64,000 nucleotides of DNA, from positions 124,001 to 188,000 of the forward strand of contig JAGDZR010000005.1 in assembly GCA_049115695.1 (NCBI GenBank), read 5' to 3'. Under the pieces are notes generated by a model. That model saw only the letters and a program-made list of their open reading frames with translations. It was not told the DNA's origin and did no database searches. The first letter of the stretch is position 1. Each line of letters starts with the position of its first letter. This DNA is from JAGDZR01 sp049115695. Lineage in GTDB: Bacteria > Bacteroidota > Bacteroidia > Cytophagales > Cyclobacteriaceae. This document shows, piece after piece, positions 25,807 through 34,533 of the stretch. A program made the translations under genes and the position numbers.

Positions 25807-26058
25807 ATGGAAATCACAACTTATTCAAATTTCAGGCAAAACCTCAAGTCGTTTATGGATAAGGTTTTTAGTTCAAGAGATCCGCTTTTTGTTACCCGAT
25901 CGAATGGGGAAGACATTGTGGTGATGTCGAAACAGGACTATGAAGGAATTCAAGCAACATTACATCTGCTAAGTAGCCCGAAAAACGCTCAACGCCTGAA
26001 GGAGAGTATCGAAGAGTTTGAAGCGGGAGGTGGCATTCATCGAACGTTGCTTGACTAA
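25807..26058 (+). CDS. yefM: YefM/Phd family antitoxin
   Basis: The 83-residue protein has the Phd/YefM N-terminal DNA-binding fold (MEITTYSNFRQNLKSFMDKV, then DPLFVTRSNGEDIVVMSKQDY) and a charged C-terminal tail that would wrap the toxin (KESIEEFEAGGG). The open frame runs 36 bp further upstream through the operator, but the internal Met is the family start. Its stop overlaps the toxin start by one base (TAATG). It would neutralise YoeB and autoregulate the operon through the TGTACA sites. Confidence 0.92.
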   Translation: MEITTYSNFRQNLKSFMDKVFSSRDPLFVTRSNGEDIVVMSKQDYEGIQATLHLLSSPKNAQRLKESIEEFEAGGGIHRTLLD

Positions 26059-26312
26059 TGCAACTTATTTTCTTATCCAATGGCTGGGATGACTATTTGT
26101 ACTGGCAGAGGTATGACAAAAAAATATTTAAAAAGGTCAATGAGTTAATCAAGCAGTGTCAAAGAACGCCTTTTGAGGGGATTGGTAAACCAGAAGCTTT
26201 AAAGAATGACTTGTCAGGATGGTGGTCAAGGAGAATTGATCACGAGCATAGATTGGTTTATCGAGTTGAAGTGGATAAGTTGTACATTGCTCAATGTCGA
26301 AAACATTATTAG
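26058..26312 (+). CDS. yoeB: YoeB-type mRNA interferase toxin
   Basis: An 84-residue RelE-superfamily protein of the Txe/YoeB family: WDDYLYWQRYDKKIFKKVN, PFEGIGKPEALKNDLSGWWS, RRIDHEHRLVYRV and the terminal QCRKHY. Active-site residues expected in YoeB (Glu in the GxGKPE block, Arg in WSRRI and the C-terminal His-Tyr) are all present, so the toxin looks intact. It would cut mRNA in the ribosomal A site when released from YefM. Confidence 0.94.
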   Translation: MQLIFLSNGWDDYLYWQRYDKKIFKKVNELIKQCQRTPFEGIGKPEALKNDLSGWWSRRIDHEHRLVYRVEVDKLYIAQCRKHY

Positions 26313-26421
26313 ATTTCTCCAATTCGAATTGATCAATTCAACATTCCGATTCATTTTTGCAGAACCGACGTATGCGTCTAGCAAAATCATCATTTAATAA
26401 TTTGGATAGAGTATAGCTCCA

Positions 26422-27921
26422 ATGGAAAACAATTCGGACGTACTCATCATAGGCGGAGGTATCGCAGGCCTCACATTAGCCATCAAACTTGCACAGCAAG
26501 ATGCATCTCGAACCATAACTGTTCTTTCCAAGCACAAACCTGGTGAATCAAATTCGAGATATGCCCAAGGGGGAGTGGCTGCAGTAATGGATCAAAAGCA
26601 AGATGATTTTGAAAGTCATATTGCAGATACATTGGCTACCGGAGATGGACTTTGTGACCCTTTAGTAGTGAAGAAGGTGATAGAAGAGGGCCCGATTCGA
26701 CTCAATGAAATACTAGACTGGGGAGTGGAGTTTGATCGGAAATCATCCGGGATGTTGGATCTTGGTTTAGAGGGTGGTCATTCTGCCAACAGAATTATCC
26801 ATGCGAAGGATCAGACTGGGCACGCCATTATGCAGAAGCTGCTGGTACAGGTACGAAAGTTGCCCAATGTAAACACCCGATGGCACACATTGGTCCTGGA
26901 TTTGATAGTTGAGAATGGAAAATGTATTGGTGCTGAGTATCTTACAAAGGATGCGAGTACCACAGCCCAGATTTCCACGAGCGCGGTGGTTTTGGCAACA
27001 GGAGGTATTGGACAGGTTTATTCAAAAACGACCAACCCCCAAATAGCAACCGGAGATGGAATAGCAATGGCTGCACGAGCAGGTGCACGCATTCAGGAAA
27101 TGCAATTTGTACAGTTTCATCCTACCGCTTTGAATATTGATACCGGGAATACGCTTAGCTTAATATCAGAAGCAGTTCGCGGATATGGCGCATATCTTAG
27201 AAATGAAAATGGAGAGCGATTTGTGCTAGAAGTGGATGAACGTGGTGAGCTTGCGCCAAGAGATATTGTGGCCAGGTCAATTTATCGCGAAAGTCTCAAA
27301 GGTGCAGTATTTCTTGATTGCACACATCTGGAAGCTGACGAGTTCAAATCGAGATTCCCCTATATCTATGAAAGGTGTCTTTCACTCGGAGTTGATGCGT
27401 TAACGGATCAAATACCAGTGTGTCCTGCAGCGCATTATCTTTGTGGTGGTATTGCTACAAGTCTGGATGCGAAAACCAGCATTGAAGGTTTATACGCTAT
27501 TGGAGAATGTGCTCGCACCGGTCTTCATGGTGCCAATCGACTCGCTTCTAATTCCTTACTTGAAGCGTTGGTTTTTGCGCATTGGTGCTATGAGGACATC
27601 ATCACCAAACAGTCTGCACCAGTAGTCGCTAAAGAGAAAGTGGAAACAGATGTTGAGGCAGGAGCAGTTGATGATCTTAAAAGTGAGCTACAAAGTATCA
27701 TGACTAAACACGCTGGGGTAGTTAGGACCAGTCATGGCATTAGGGAGGGACTTATTCAGGTAGATACTTTACAACTAAAAATGGACAAATTGCCGATTAA
27801 CTGGCAAAGCGTGGAATTGAAAAACATGGCTGATGTTTCCCGATTAATCCTACAGCAATCTTTAGAGCAAAAAGAAAATAAGGGTGTCTTTTATAACCCT
27901 GAATTTGATCATAATGAATAA
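26422..27921 (+). CDS. nadB: L-aspartate oxidase
   Basis: NadB oxidises L-aspartate to iminoaspartate with FAD, the first step of de novo NAD synthesis. Seen here: FAD-binding IIGGGIAGLTLAIKLA, SNSRYAQGGVAAVM, the active-site HPTAL and HGANRLASNSLLEALVFA. At 499 residues it is slightly short compared with ~530, mostly in the C-terminal helical domain. Its partner nadA lies 9 kb downstream, and nadC is not in the window. The end overlaps the heme A synthase start by 8 bp. Confidence 0.94.
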   Translation: MENNSDVLIIGGGIAGLTLAIKLAQQDASRTITVLSKHKPGESNSRYAQGGVAAVMDQKQDDFESHIADTLATGDGLCDPLVVKKVIEEGPIRLNEILDWGVEFDRKSSGMLDLGLEGGHSANRIIHAKDQTGHAIMQKLLVQVRKLPNVNTRWHTLVLDLIVENGKCIGAEYLTKDASTTAQISTSAVVLATGGIGQVYSKTTNPQIATGDGIAMAARAGARIQEMQFVQFHPTALNIDTGNTLSLISEAVRGYGAYLRNENGERFVLEVDERGELAPRDIVARSIYRESLKGAVFLDCTHLEADEFKSRFPYIYERCLSLGVDALTDQIPVCPAAHYLCGGIATSLDAKTSIEGLYAIGECARTGLHGANRLASNSLLEALVFAHWCYEDIITKQSAPVVAKEKVETDVEAGAVDDLKSELQSIMTKHAGVVRTSHGIREGLIQVDTLQLKMDKLPINWQSVELKNMADVSRLILQQSLEQKENKGVFYNPEFDHNE

Positions 27922-28939
27922 GAATAAATTCATCATCTATTGGTTATGGACCGGACTCATCATGGTCGTGACAATGGTCATAATCGGAGGCATCACACGA
28001 TTAACCAATTCAGGTTTATCAATGGTGGATTGGAAGTTGATAGCAGGAGCAATCCCACCGCTCACGGCTGAATCGTGGGAACAGACATTTGAGCAGTATA
28101 AACAGTTTCCGGAGTACCAGAAACTGAATTATAATATGACGCTAGGAGCGTTCAAAAGTATCTTTTGGTGGGAATACCTGCATCGACTTTTAGGCAGGAC
28201 AATTGGCCTTGTTTTCATTATACCGTTCATTTTCTTTTGGATCAAAAAATGGCTGGACAAGCAGCTGATGGTCAGGCTGATGGTCATATTTGTACTTGGG
28301 GGCTTTCAAGGTTTTTTGGGTTGGTATATGGTGAAGAGTGGTTTAGTAGATGTACCCCATGTTAGTCATTTTCGTTTGGCTATTCATCTGTCAGCAGCAC
28401 TAGTCCTTTTTTGTGCTATACTATGGACCATATTGGGTTTGCGTGATGAGTTTACCAGAGACAGGTGGCGCCCGAGGCTTTTTTTCCCATACGCTACCCT
28501 TGGGCTACTGTTTTTTCAGATTGTACTGGGTGCCTTTGTCGCAGGATTAAAGGCTGGGTACGGTTACAATAATTTCCCGTTCATGGGAGAGACCGTTTTG
28601 CCTACGGCTGACATGATTTCAATCGCTCCACCATTCTCCAATGGCCCTGTAGTGCAATTTATTCATAGGTGGATGGCTTTTGTGGTGTTGTTCGCAATGG
28701 GTGCGCTCTATAAAATATCTCAAACTGAAGCGTCTACTAAACGATTAGGTAAATGGCTTTTGGTTGTAGCGGGCGTGCAGGTTGCATTAGGCATAGCTAC
28801 TTTGATGTTAGCCGTGCCTGTTGTGCTTGGTGTTTTACATCAGTTGGTGGCTGTAATACTGTTGGGCCTTTTACTGGCGATTGTGTTTCATTTGCACCAT
28901 TCCAGCGTATCAACAATGCCAAAAATTGGTTCGATGTAA
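27914..28939 (+). CDS. ctaA: Heme A synthase (COX15/CtaA)
   Basis: An integral membrane protein of about 341 residues with eight predicted helices. The COX15 signature is visible: GGITRLTNSGLSMVDWK near the N-terminus, the haem-ligand His in WWEYLHRLLGR, and later His residues in FIHRWMAF and VLHQLVAV. It oxidises haem O to haem A for cytochrome oxidase. The ATG chosen is 30 bp inside the open frame, giving the standard start and an 8-bp overlap with nadB. No ctaB or cox genes are nearby. Confidence 0.92.
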   Translation: MNKNKFIIYWLWTGLIMVVTMVIIGGITRLTNSGLSMVDWKLIAGAIPPLTAESWEQTFEQYKQFPEYQKLNYNMTLGAFKSIFWWEYLHRLLGRTIGLVFIIPFIFFWIKKWLDKQLMVRLMVIFVLGGFQGFLGWYMVKSGLVDVPHVSHFRLAIHLSAALVLFCAILWTILGLRDEFTRDRWRPRLFFPYATLGLLFFQIVLGAFVAGLKAGYGYNNFPFMGETVLPTADMISIAPPFSNGPVVQFIHRWMAFVVLFAMGALYKISQTEASTKRLGKWLLVVAGVQVALGIATLMLAVPVVLGVLHQLVAVILLGLLLAIVFHLHHSSVSTMPKIGSM

Positions 28940-28953
28940 CTGACTAAAAGACT

Positions 28954-29655
28954 ATGATTGATTTAAAAGATAGAAATGCATTAGTAACAGGGTCAAGTCG
29001 CGGTGTAGGCCAACAGATAGTGCTTGGTTTAGCAAAGCTGGGGTGTAATATCATTGTGCATGGAAGGACGGTTGAGAGTTGTGACGCAACGTTGAATCTC
29101 TTGGAAACATACAATGTCAAGACTTATGTAGTGCATGGTGAATTGTCCCAGGAGGAAAGTGTTAAAGATTTGATAGCTCAGGTAAACGCTTTACACGTAT
29201 CAATCGATATTCTTTACAATAATGCGGCCATTATGATGCCGTTTCATGAAAATATCTGGGAACACAGTTGGGAAGAATGGATGACGACATTTAAAGTAAA
29301 TGTAATGGCCATGCACAGTCTGTGTGGTGCGTTCATTCCCGGGATGATATCACGTGGATTTGGAAGGGTGATCAACATGTCTTCTGGTATAAAGGGTTTG
29401 CCCGAATTGGCACCCTATAGTGCTTCCAAGTCTGCAGTTGATAAATTGACCGCAGATATTGCTGTAAAACTTTCAGGTACCGGGGTTCGCATTAATGCTT
29501 TGGATCCGGGATGGTTAAAAACAGATATGGGCGGTGAAAATGCAGAGCATCCAGTTGAAGCAGTTCTGCCCGGAGCGATGGCCCCAGCACTCGTTGAAGA
29601 TGATGGAACTAATGGTCAACTCTTCTCAGCTATCAATCATGATTTGAAGCTTTAG
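28954..29655 (+). CDS. SDR family oxidoreductase
   Basis: A 233-residue classical short-chain dehydrogenase with cofactor motif TGSSRGVGQ, NNAAIM and catalytic Tyr-Lys in YSASKSAVDK. The C-terminus (LFSAINHDLKL) lacks the usual GG-containing end of KduD-type enzymes. Substrate cannot be predicted. It follows the heme A synthase gene by 14 bp and may be co-transcribed. Confidence 0.88.
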   Translation: MIDLKDRNALVTGSSRGVGQQIVLGLAKLGCNIIVHGRTVESCDATLNLLETYNVKTYVVHGELSQEESVKDLIAQVNALHVSIDILYNNAAIMMPFHENIWEHSWEEWMTTFKVNVMAMHSLCGAFIPGMISRGFGRVINMSSGIKGLPELAPYSASKSAVDKLTADIAVKLSGTGVRINALDPGWLKTDMGGENAEHPVEAVLPGAMAPALVEDDGTNGQLFSAINHDLKL

Positions 29656-29707
29656 TTTGATTCAATAGGTTATATTAGATTTATTGACGGATAGATATCA
29701 ATCAACT

Positions 29708-30475
29708 ATGAGAATGATAGTGCTACTGATACTGACAGTATTGATCAACTGCGATACAACTGATGAAGGCGAAAAGCCCGTGATCAAAACGGATCCACCG
29801 TTTTCGGGGACGATATTTATTGATCCAGATATCATAATAGAAGATGATCCATCGACATTTGTTAGTTTAGAATATACGGGGCAAGCCACAAGAACAATGT
29901 TTGATCGTCGCGTCAATGATTGGATCACAGATGAGCCTTACTTGTTTGTTGCGACCTTTGATGATGGATTGGAGATTGAATTTCAAGTTAACGCTGAATT
30001 TGGTTCTGAAGCAGATGCCAGACCACATGCGTTGAAGTACGCTGAAGTGATTGGGAGATTGCCAACAGCATTAAGAAAGGACGTAGAAACCTCATGGATT
30101 CATAAGGGAGATCAATTATTTGGAGGAGGTAACAATAATCTTCTCATTCACACTGAGCAAGGTGAGAAGTATATTGATCAAGGTATACTGGAGGAAACTT
30201 TTGTGCATGAGGCGTCCCATACCTCATTGGATGCTTATCACGCCAACGCAGCTGGGTGGATTGAAGCACAGAAGAATGATCCGGCGTTTATTTCCACCTA
30301 TGCTCGAGATAATCCAGAAAGAGAAGACATTGCTGAATCATTCTTACCCTATCTGGCCATTCGATTTCGTGCCGATCGAATTACCGATGAGCTCAAGACG
30401 CAAATAGAAGAGGCAATTCCTGAACGAATTTCCTACTTTGATGAATTGGATTTGAACCTATATCCAATAGAATGA
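29708..30475 (+). CDS. Lipoprotein with zincin-like metallopeptidase motif
   Basis: Starting at the internal ATG gives a signal peptide ending in LINC (Cys15), i.e. a lipoprotein of 255 residues. In the C-terminal half VHEASHTSLDAYH carries an HExxH zinc motif, followed ~35 residues later by STYARDNPEREDIAESF, where the Glu is well placed as third ligand. This layout recalls gluzincins of the anthrax lethal factor-like type. I do not recognise an exact family. Its stop overlaps the histidine kinase start (ATGA), so it is coupled to a two-component system. Confidence 0.65.
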   Translation: MRMIVLLILTVLINCDTTDEGEKPVIKTDPPFSGTIFIDPDIIIEDDPSTFVSLEYTGQATRTMFDRRVNDWITDEPYLFVATFDDGLEIEFQVNAEFGSEADARPHALKYAEVIGRLPTALRKDVETSWIHKGDQLFGGGNNNLLIHTEQGEKYIDQGILEETFVHEASHTSLDAYHANAAGWIEAQKNDPAFISTYARDNPEREDIAESFLPYLAIRFRADRITDELKTQIEEAIPERISYFDELDLNLYPIE

Positions 30476-32313
30476 AATACCTGTTACTAATACTGGTCGG
30501 TTTATCGGATTCCTCATCGCTAGATCACCATTTGAATCGGATAAATGAACTACAGTATGTTAACGTAGATTCAGCATTGTATCATGCTGAGCAAGCGTTG
30601 ATGATAGCAAAGTCTGACGAGCCAAAACAACGAGACAAAGTTTACAACCTATTGGGACGACTATTGGTTTCCAAAGGTCAGTATGATTCTGGGTTGTATT
30701 ATCACAATATAGCTTTGGAATTAGCCTTGAAAGCTAATGATCAACTTGAAATAGCTGAGAGTTATAATAATATAGGGATAGTTGCAGATGAGCAAAGCCA
30801 GCATCAAGCGGCAATAGCGCAATATTTCAATGCTCTGGAGGTATATGAAAGGCTTAATGATCTCAACGGGCAAGCCAAAGTCAATAATAACATTGGTATC
30901 GTATACAAAGATGTTGGGGACTTGATCCAGGCAGTCCCATTCTACAAGAGTGCGATTGAGCTCTACTACGAAATGGAAAATACATTGGGTGTAGCAAGTT
31001 TGCAGAATAACCTGGCAACTGTATACAATGAACTGGGACGTTACGACTCTGCATTACTGATGTCGGAAAGCTCAACCCGATACTTTGAGGAAAATGGATT
31101 TGAACAGTATAAACCCTACCCGCAAATCAATTCAGGAGATGCTTTGATTGGATTGAGCCAATACGACGAGGCACTAGAGGTGCTTGATCAGGCAAAAATT
31201 GGATTGGAGCAAACAGCTAATCAAAAAGAACTGGCGGATGTCCATCGAGCGATATCGGAGAGTTATTTGGGTCTGGGAGTATTTGATAGCAGTTTGAATC
31301 ATGCCAAGAGATCATATGAAATAGCCCTGGAGGTAAATGTGACCGTGTATGTTCAAAATGCACTTGAGCAAGTCTATAAAACCTTTGAAGCACTGGGAGA
31401 GACTGACTCGGCGCTGATGTACTTCCAAAGATTTGTTGACAGTCGCGAGACATTGCGCGAGGAAAGCAGGTTGCGGCAGATTCGATCACTGGAAATAGAA
31501 TACGAGACTCAGAAAACTGCAAAGGAACTGGCAGAAGCAACTTTGGTAGTAGCCAGTCAGCGTAATCAATTGTTGTTACTCATTAATGCCATCGTGATCA
31601 TTTTAGGTATTGGGTTCTTCATCTACCTCCGGTTGAGATCCAATCAAAAGAAGAGAATAGCTGAAACCAAAATTGCGGAGCAGAAACAGTCCATAAAGGC
31701 TGTGATCGATGCGCAGGAAGAAGAACGAGCAAGAATCGCGCGAGAGTTACACGATGGAGTAGGACAATCAATGAGCGCTATTTTGATCAATCAGAAATCC
31801 ATTGATCATGATCGACTTTCTGGTGAAATTCAGCTGAAGCTAAACAAAGCAACTGATCTGGTGGAGTCTACACGTAAGGAAATCAGGACCATTAGCCATC
31901 AGATGATGCCTGCAGCATTGATAGAGGTAGGGCTCTCCGAGGCATTGGAACAAATGGTAAGCAACACTTTTGAACATTCAGGAGTAGAATCTGAATTTGA
32001 TTCGATGTTACCTGAAGGGAAGCGCTATAGCAAAGATGTTGAAGTGGGGATCTACAGGATTTGCCAGGAATTGGTCCAGAATATTTTTAAACATGCAAAT
32101 GCGAGACAGGTCACGGTGAGCCTTTATGAACGAAATCATCAGCTACACATGGTGATAGAAGATGATGGGAAAGGATTTGATGTCAAGCAATCAAGTGACG
32201 GAATTGGGTTGATCAATATAAAAACAAGGCTGGAATTGCTTGGTGGGGAACTGAAGCTAGATTCAACTCCCAATGATGGGACATTGGCCAAACTTAAACT
32301 TCCATTGCCATGA
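30472..32313 (+). CDS. TPR-containing sensor histidine kinase (HisKA_3)
   Basis: The 613 residues start with a signal peptide, then about 300 residues of tetratricopeptide repeats (for example SYNNIGIVADEQSQHQAAIA), a membrane helix near 365-385 (LLLLINAIVIILGIGFFIY), and a NarX/DegS-type kinase core. The phospho-acceptor is His427 in ARELHDGVGQ, and the ATPase has a GxGxG-like DDGKGFDVKQ block. The TPRs would sit outside the inner membrane, a common Bacteroidota sensor design; the signal is unknown. ATGA overlaps join it to the upstream lipoprotein and the downstream regulator. Confidence 0.92.
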   Translation: MKYLLLILVGLSDSSSLDHHLNRINELQYVNVDSALYHAEQALMIAKSDEPKQRDKVYNLLGRLLVSKGQYDSGLYYHNIALELALKANDQLEIAESYNNIGIVADEQSQHQAAIAQYFNALEVYERLNDLNGQAKVNNNIGIVYKDVGDLIQAVPFYKSAIELYYEMENTLGVASLQNNLATVYNELGRYDSALLMSESSTRYFEENGFEQYKPYPQINSGDALIGLSQYDEALEVLDQAKIGLEQTANQKELADVHRAISESYLGLGVFDSSLNHAKRSYEIALEVNVTVYVQNALEQVYKTFEALGETDSALMYFQRFVDSRETLREESRLRQIRSLEIEYETQKTAKELAEATLVVASQRNQLLLLINAIVIILGIGFFIYLRLRSNQKKRIAETKIAEQKQSIKAVIDAQEEERARIARELHDGVGQSMSAILINQKSIDHDRLSGEIQLKLNKATDLVESTRKEIRTISHQMMPAALIEVGLSEALEQMVSNTFEHSGVESEFDSMLPEGKRYSKDVEVGIYRICQELVQNIFKHANARQVTVSLYERNHQLHMVIEDDGKGFDVKQSSDGIGLINIKTRLELLGGELKLDSTPNDGTLAKLKLPLP

Positions 32314-32942
32314 TCAGGATTGCTATTGCCGATGATCACCCGATGATCGTTAATGGATTGGTTGAAAGCCTGCAGACCAAAGTGGAAATAGTAGGAACAG
32401 CTGAAAACGGGGATGCTTTGCTAGCTCTGATCAAGTCTGAGAATCCGGAAATCGTCTTGTGTGACATCAATATGCCAGGAAAGTCTGGTTTTGATGTATT
32501 GGAGGAAATTGGAAGATTTTCGAGTCAACAACCGAAAGTCATTGTGCTGAGCGTGCATGATGAAAAACCCATCATTGAAAAAGCATTCAGAATTGGTGCG
32601 CATGGCTACTTGCTCAAGAGTAGCGGTGCGGATGAAGTGTTCGAGGCTATTCAGAAGGTAAGTGCAGGTAAGAAATATTTCAGCGAAGAAGTAATGTCCA
32701 TCACACTAGGTGTAGGTACAGTGGTTGAGGATGAGTTCGCTAAGAAATCCTTGTTGTCAGAAAGAGAAGTGGAGATCACAACATTAATTGTAGATGGACT
32801 TTCTAATACAGAAATAGGTGAAAAACTATTTATCAGTAAGCGCACTGTGGATGCCCATCGAAATAATATCCTTCAAAAACTGGACCTTAAAAACACAGCG
32901 CAGCTTGTCAAGTTTGCGCTGAAGAGTGGTCTGGTTAATTGA
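32310..32942 (+). CDS. NarL/FixJ-type response regulator
   Basis: The 210-residue protein has a receiver domain with acidic pocket (ADD, residues 7-9), phospho-acceptor Asp52 in VLCDINMPG and a conserved Lys in YLLKSS, followed by a LuxR-type helix-turn-helix (LSEREVEITTLIVDGLSNTE, then KRTVDAHRNNILQKL). It is the output partner of the TPR kinase, whose gene it overlaps by 4 bp. A 7-2-7 dyad 130 bp downstream may be one of its targets. Confidence 0.95.
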   Translation: MIRIAIADDHPMIVNGLVESLQTKVEIVGTAENGDALLALIKSENPEIVLCDINMPGKSGFDVLEEIGRFSSQQPKVIVLSVHDEKPIIEKAFRIGAHGYLLKSSGADEVFEAIQKVSAGKKYFSEEVMSITLGVGTVVEDEFAKKSLLSEREVEITTLIVDGLSNTEIGEKLFISKRTVDAHRNNILQKLDLKNTAQLVKFALKSGLVN

Positions 32943-32950
32943 TTGCTAAA

Positions 32951-33073
32951 CTATTGTACGGTCACGCGGAATTGCACCTTTTCAGAAACAGGAGTTGGTG
33001 AACGAGCATCATAAACGATGTAAATAACTTTGCTTAGCAACGTTTTGGTGGTTAACCTACACCATTCCCGTAA
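32951..33073 (-). pseudogene. Possible C-terminal gene remnant
   Basis: On the minus strand a 40-codon frame without start ends in TAG and contains KVIYIVYDARSP followed by TPVSEKVQFRVTVQ. The alternation of hydrophobic and polar residues and the end in a beta strand look like the last Ig- or cadherin-like strand pair of a larger secreted protein. The frame is closed by a stop 40 codons upstream, so only a stub could remain. No family is recognised and chance is possible. Confidence 0.3.
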
Positions 33074-33074
33074 T

Positions 33075-33090
33075 TAGGTATTTATACCTA
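33075..33090. promoter_or_regulatory. 7-2-7 dyad, candidate response-regulator site
   Basis: TAGGTAT-TT-ATACCTA is a perfect inverted repeat of a heptamer with a 2-bp spacer, the geometry used by NarL-type regulators. It is 133 bp downstream of a NarL-type regulator gene and 71 bp upstream of the ATG of the next lipoprotein gene. The heptamer itself differs from the E. coli NarL consensus, so specificity is inferred from geometry and position only. Confidence 0.35.
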
Positions 33091-33160
33091 TCACGATTAC
33101 ATAATCCCTCTATTTTAAAGATATCCCCAAATCATGTGCTTTGTATCAAACAAACTGCAC

Positions 33161-33751
33161 ATGTTGAAATTCAAGTTTTTATTAGTGATGGGTATAGTAT
33201 CCACGCTGATGTCTTGTAAACAGGACTTGGAAAAAAATCTTATTGAAGTAACAAAGGGACTCTCCAGTAAATCAGGGGAAACCTATGACATGCATATGGC
33301 CTTTGTGATCAACGATTCAACTTGGTTGGATGAGTCGTTTGGTCAAATCACCTTTACCAGAGAGGACGGTGGTATCTCTTTATCAGATGAAATCAATTCT
33401 GGGAAGGGTATTTACAAACCCAATGCAACCGGCCTTGGCCAATATCACGAAGAAGTCACCTTTGATTGGTGGTTGGAAAGGACAGGATCAGATGTTACAG
33501 ATAATCCACTGGCTATTTTAAAAATTGATTTCGTAACACCTGATGCTGACTTTGTTAGCACAAGCGGAATAGATGAGGAAACCACTGATGATTTTACTCG
33601 ATTGATTGGAGGACTTGAACAGCGGTTTATTCAAAAGTTAGACAAAAATACTTATGAGATTTTCGAAGAAGTGACGCTATCAGGAGACGAGTTGAGGGAT
33701 AAGAGTGGTGAGCTCTATGAAGTCAGCATTAAAGTAACCTTAAGTAAATAA
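33161..33751 (+). CDS. Lipoprotein of unknown function
   Basis: The internal ATG gives a clear lipoprotein signal ending in LMSC (Cys18); the frame extends 27 bp further upstream without adding a plausible signal. The mature ~180 residues are acidic with beta-type segments (WLDESFGQITFTRED, NTYEIFEEVTLSGDEL). No family recognised. It is the first of three co-oriented genes for exported proteins, separated by only 10 bp from the next. Confidence 0.72.
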   Translation: MLKFKFLLVMGIVSTLMSCKQDLEKNLIEVTKGLSSKSGETYDMHMAFVINDSTWLDESFGQITFTREDGGISLSDEINSGKGIYKPNATGLGQYHEEVTFDWWLERTGSDVTDNPLAILKIDFVTPDADFVSTSGIDEETTDDFTRLIGGLEQRFIQKLDKNTYEIFEEVTLSGDELRDKSGELYEVSIKVTLSK

Positions 33752-33761
33752 AAACACTATT

Positions 33762-34508
33762 TTGAAAAAATCCGCACTACTTGTTTTAGGGTACCTGGCG
33801 CTAATCACAGCCTCCAAGGCACAACTCAATGACATTTACAGCAACTGGAAAACAGTCAATTTCTATGTGGGGTGGCATGTGTTTTCTGAGAATACTGCAA
33901 CCTCTACAAACGAATATCCACAAGGGATCAATGAAACTATAGGTGGGTGGTCTATTTGGCAGGAAATAGCCAGTTATGATGCTGAGCTGTTCGGATTGCC
34001 GTGTCGATGGGAATACAAAAATGAACTGATCGAAAACCTGATTATGTGGGGAGCAGGCAAGGTGCTAAAAGCACAACCTGGAGGATTTCAGGAATTCGGA
34101 GGTGATATTGGTAGTGTTTACGGTGCGGCTGCAGGTATGGGGCATTTTGGGGTCAATGTGATTGACAATGGCAATATGATCTATGCGGTCGGACCCTCCC
34201 TTGGAGATTTTGCCGTCTCTCATCTTGCATCAGAGCAATCTGCAATAGGACGCTACCACTTTGGCGCAGGCGTATTTAATCAAATTGATTATGCGCTGGA
34301 TTCAAAAACAGGTGTGAGAGGCACTTTGGTGCTGAACAAAGCACTTCATTCATTTGAAATATCTGCTGATAGCAACAAGCCTTGGTTGATGCTGACGGGA
34401 GTTGAGTGTTTCAGAGGAAGGTGGTTTGTAAGAGCAGAATTGCTCAAGCCAATTTCGAGTGACCAGGTCAACCACAGCGCACTAAGACTTAAAGTAGGAT
34501 TTAGATAA
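33762..34508 (+). CDS. Secreted beta-rich protein, unknown
   Basis: The start is TTG, accepted because the following residues form a textbook signal peptide (KKSALLVLGYLALITASKA) cleaved before QLND. The mature ~225 residues are rich in Gly and aromatic residues (VNFYVGWHVFSEN, IGRYHFGAGVFNQIDYAL) and end in LRLKVGFR, an aromatic terminal strand consistent with an outer-membrane beta-barrel. No family recognised. It lies 10 bp after the lipoprotein and 25 bp before the next exported protein. Confidence 0.7.
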   Translation: MKKSALLVLGYLALITASKAQLNDIYSNWKTVNFYVGWHVFSENTATSTNEYPQGINETIGGWSIWQEIASYDAELFGLPCRWEYKNELIENLIMWGAGKVLKAQPGGFQEFGGDIGSVYGAAAGMGHFGVNVIDNGNMIYAVGPSLGDFAVSHLASEQSAIGRYHFGAGVFNQIDYALDSKTGVRGTLVLNKALHSFEISADSNKPWLMLTGVECFRGRWFVRAELLKPISSDQVNHSALRLKVGFR

Positions 34509-34533
34509 TTATTTAACCAACAAATACATACAC

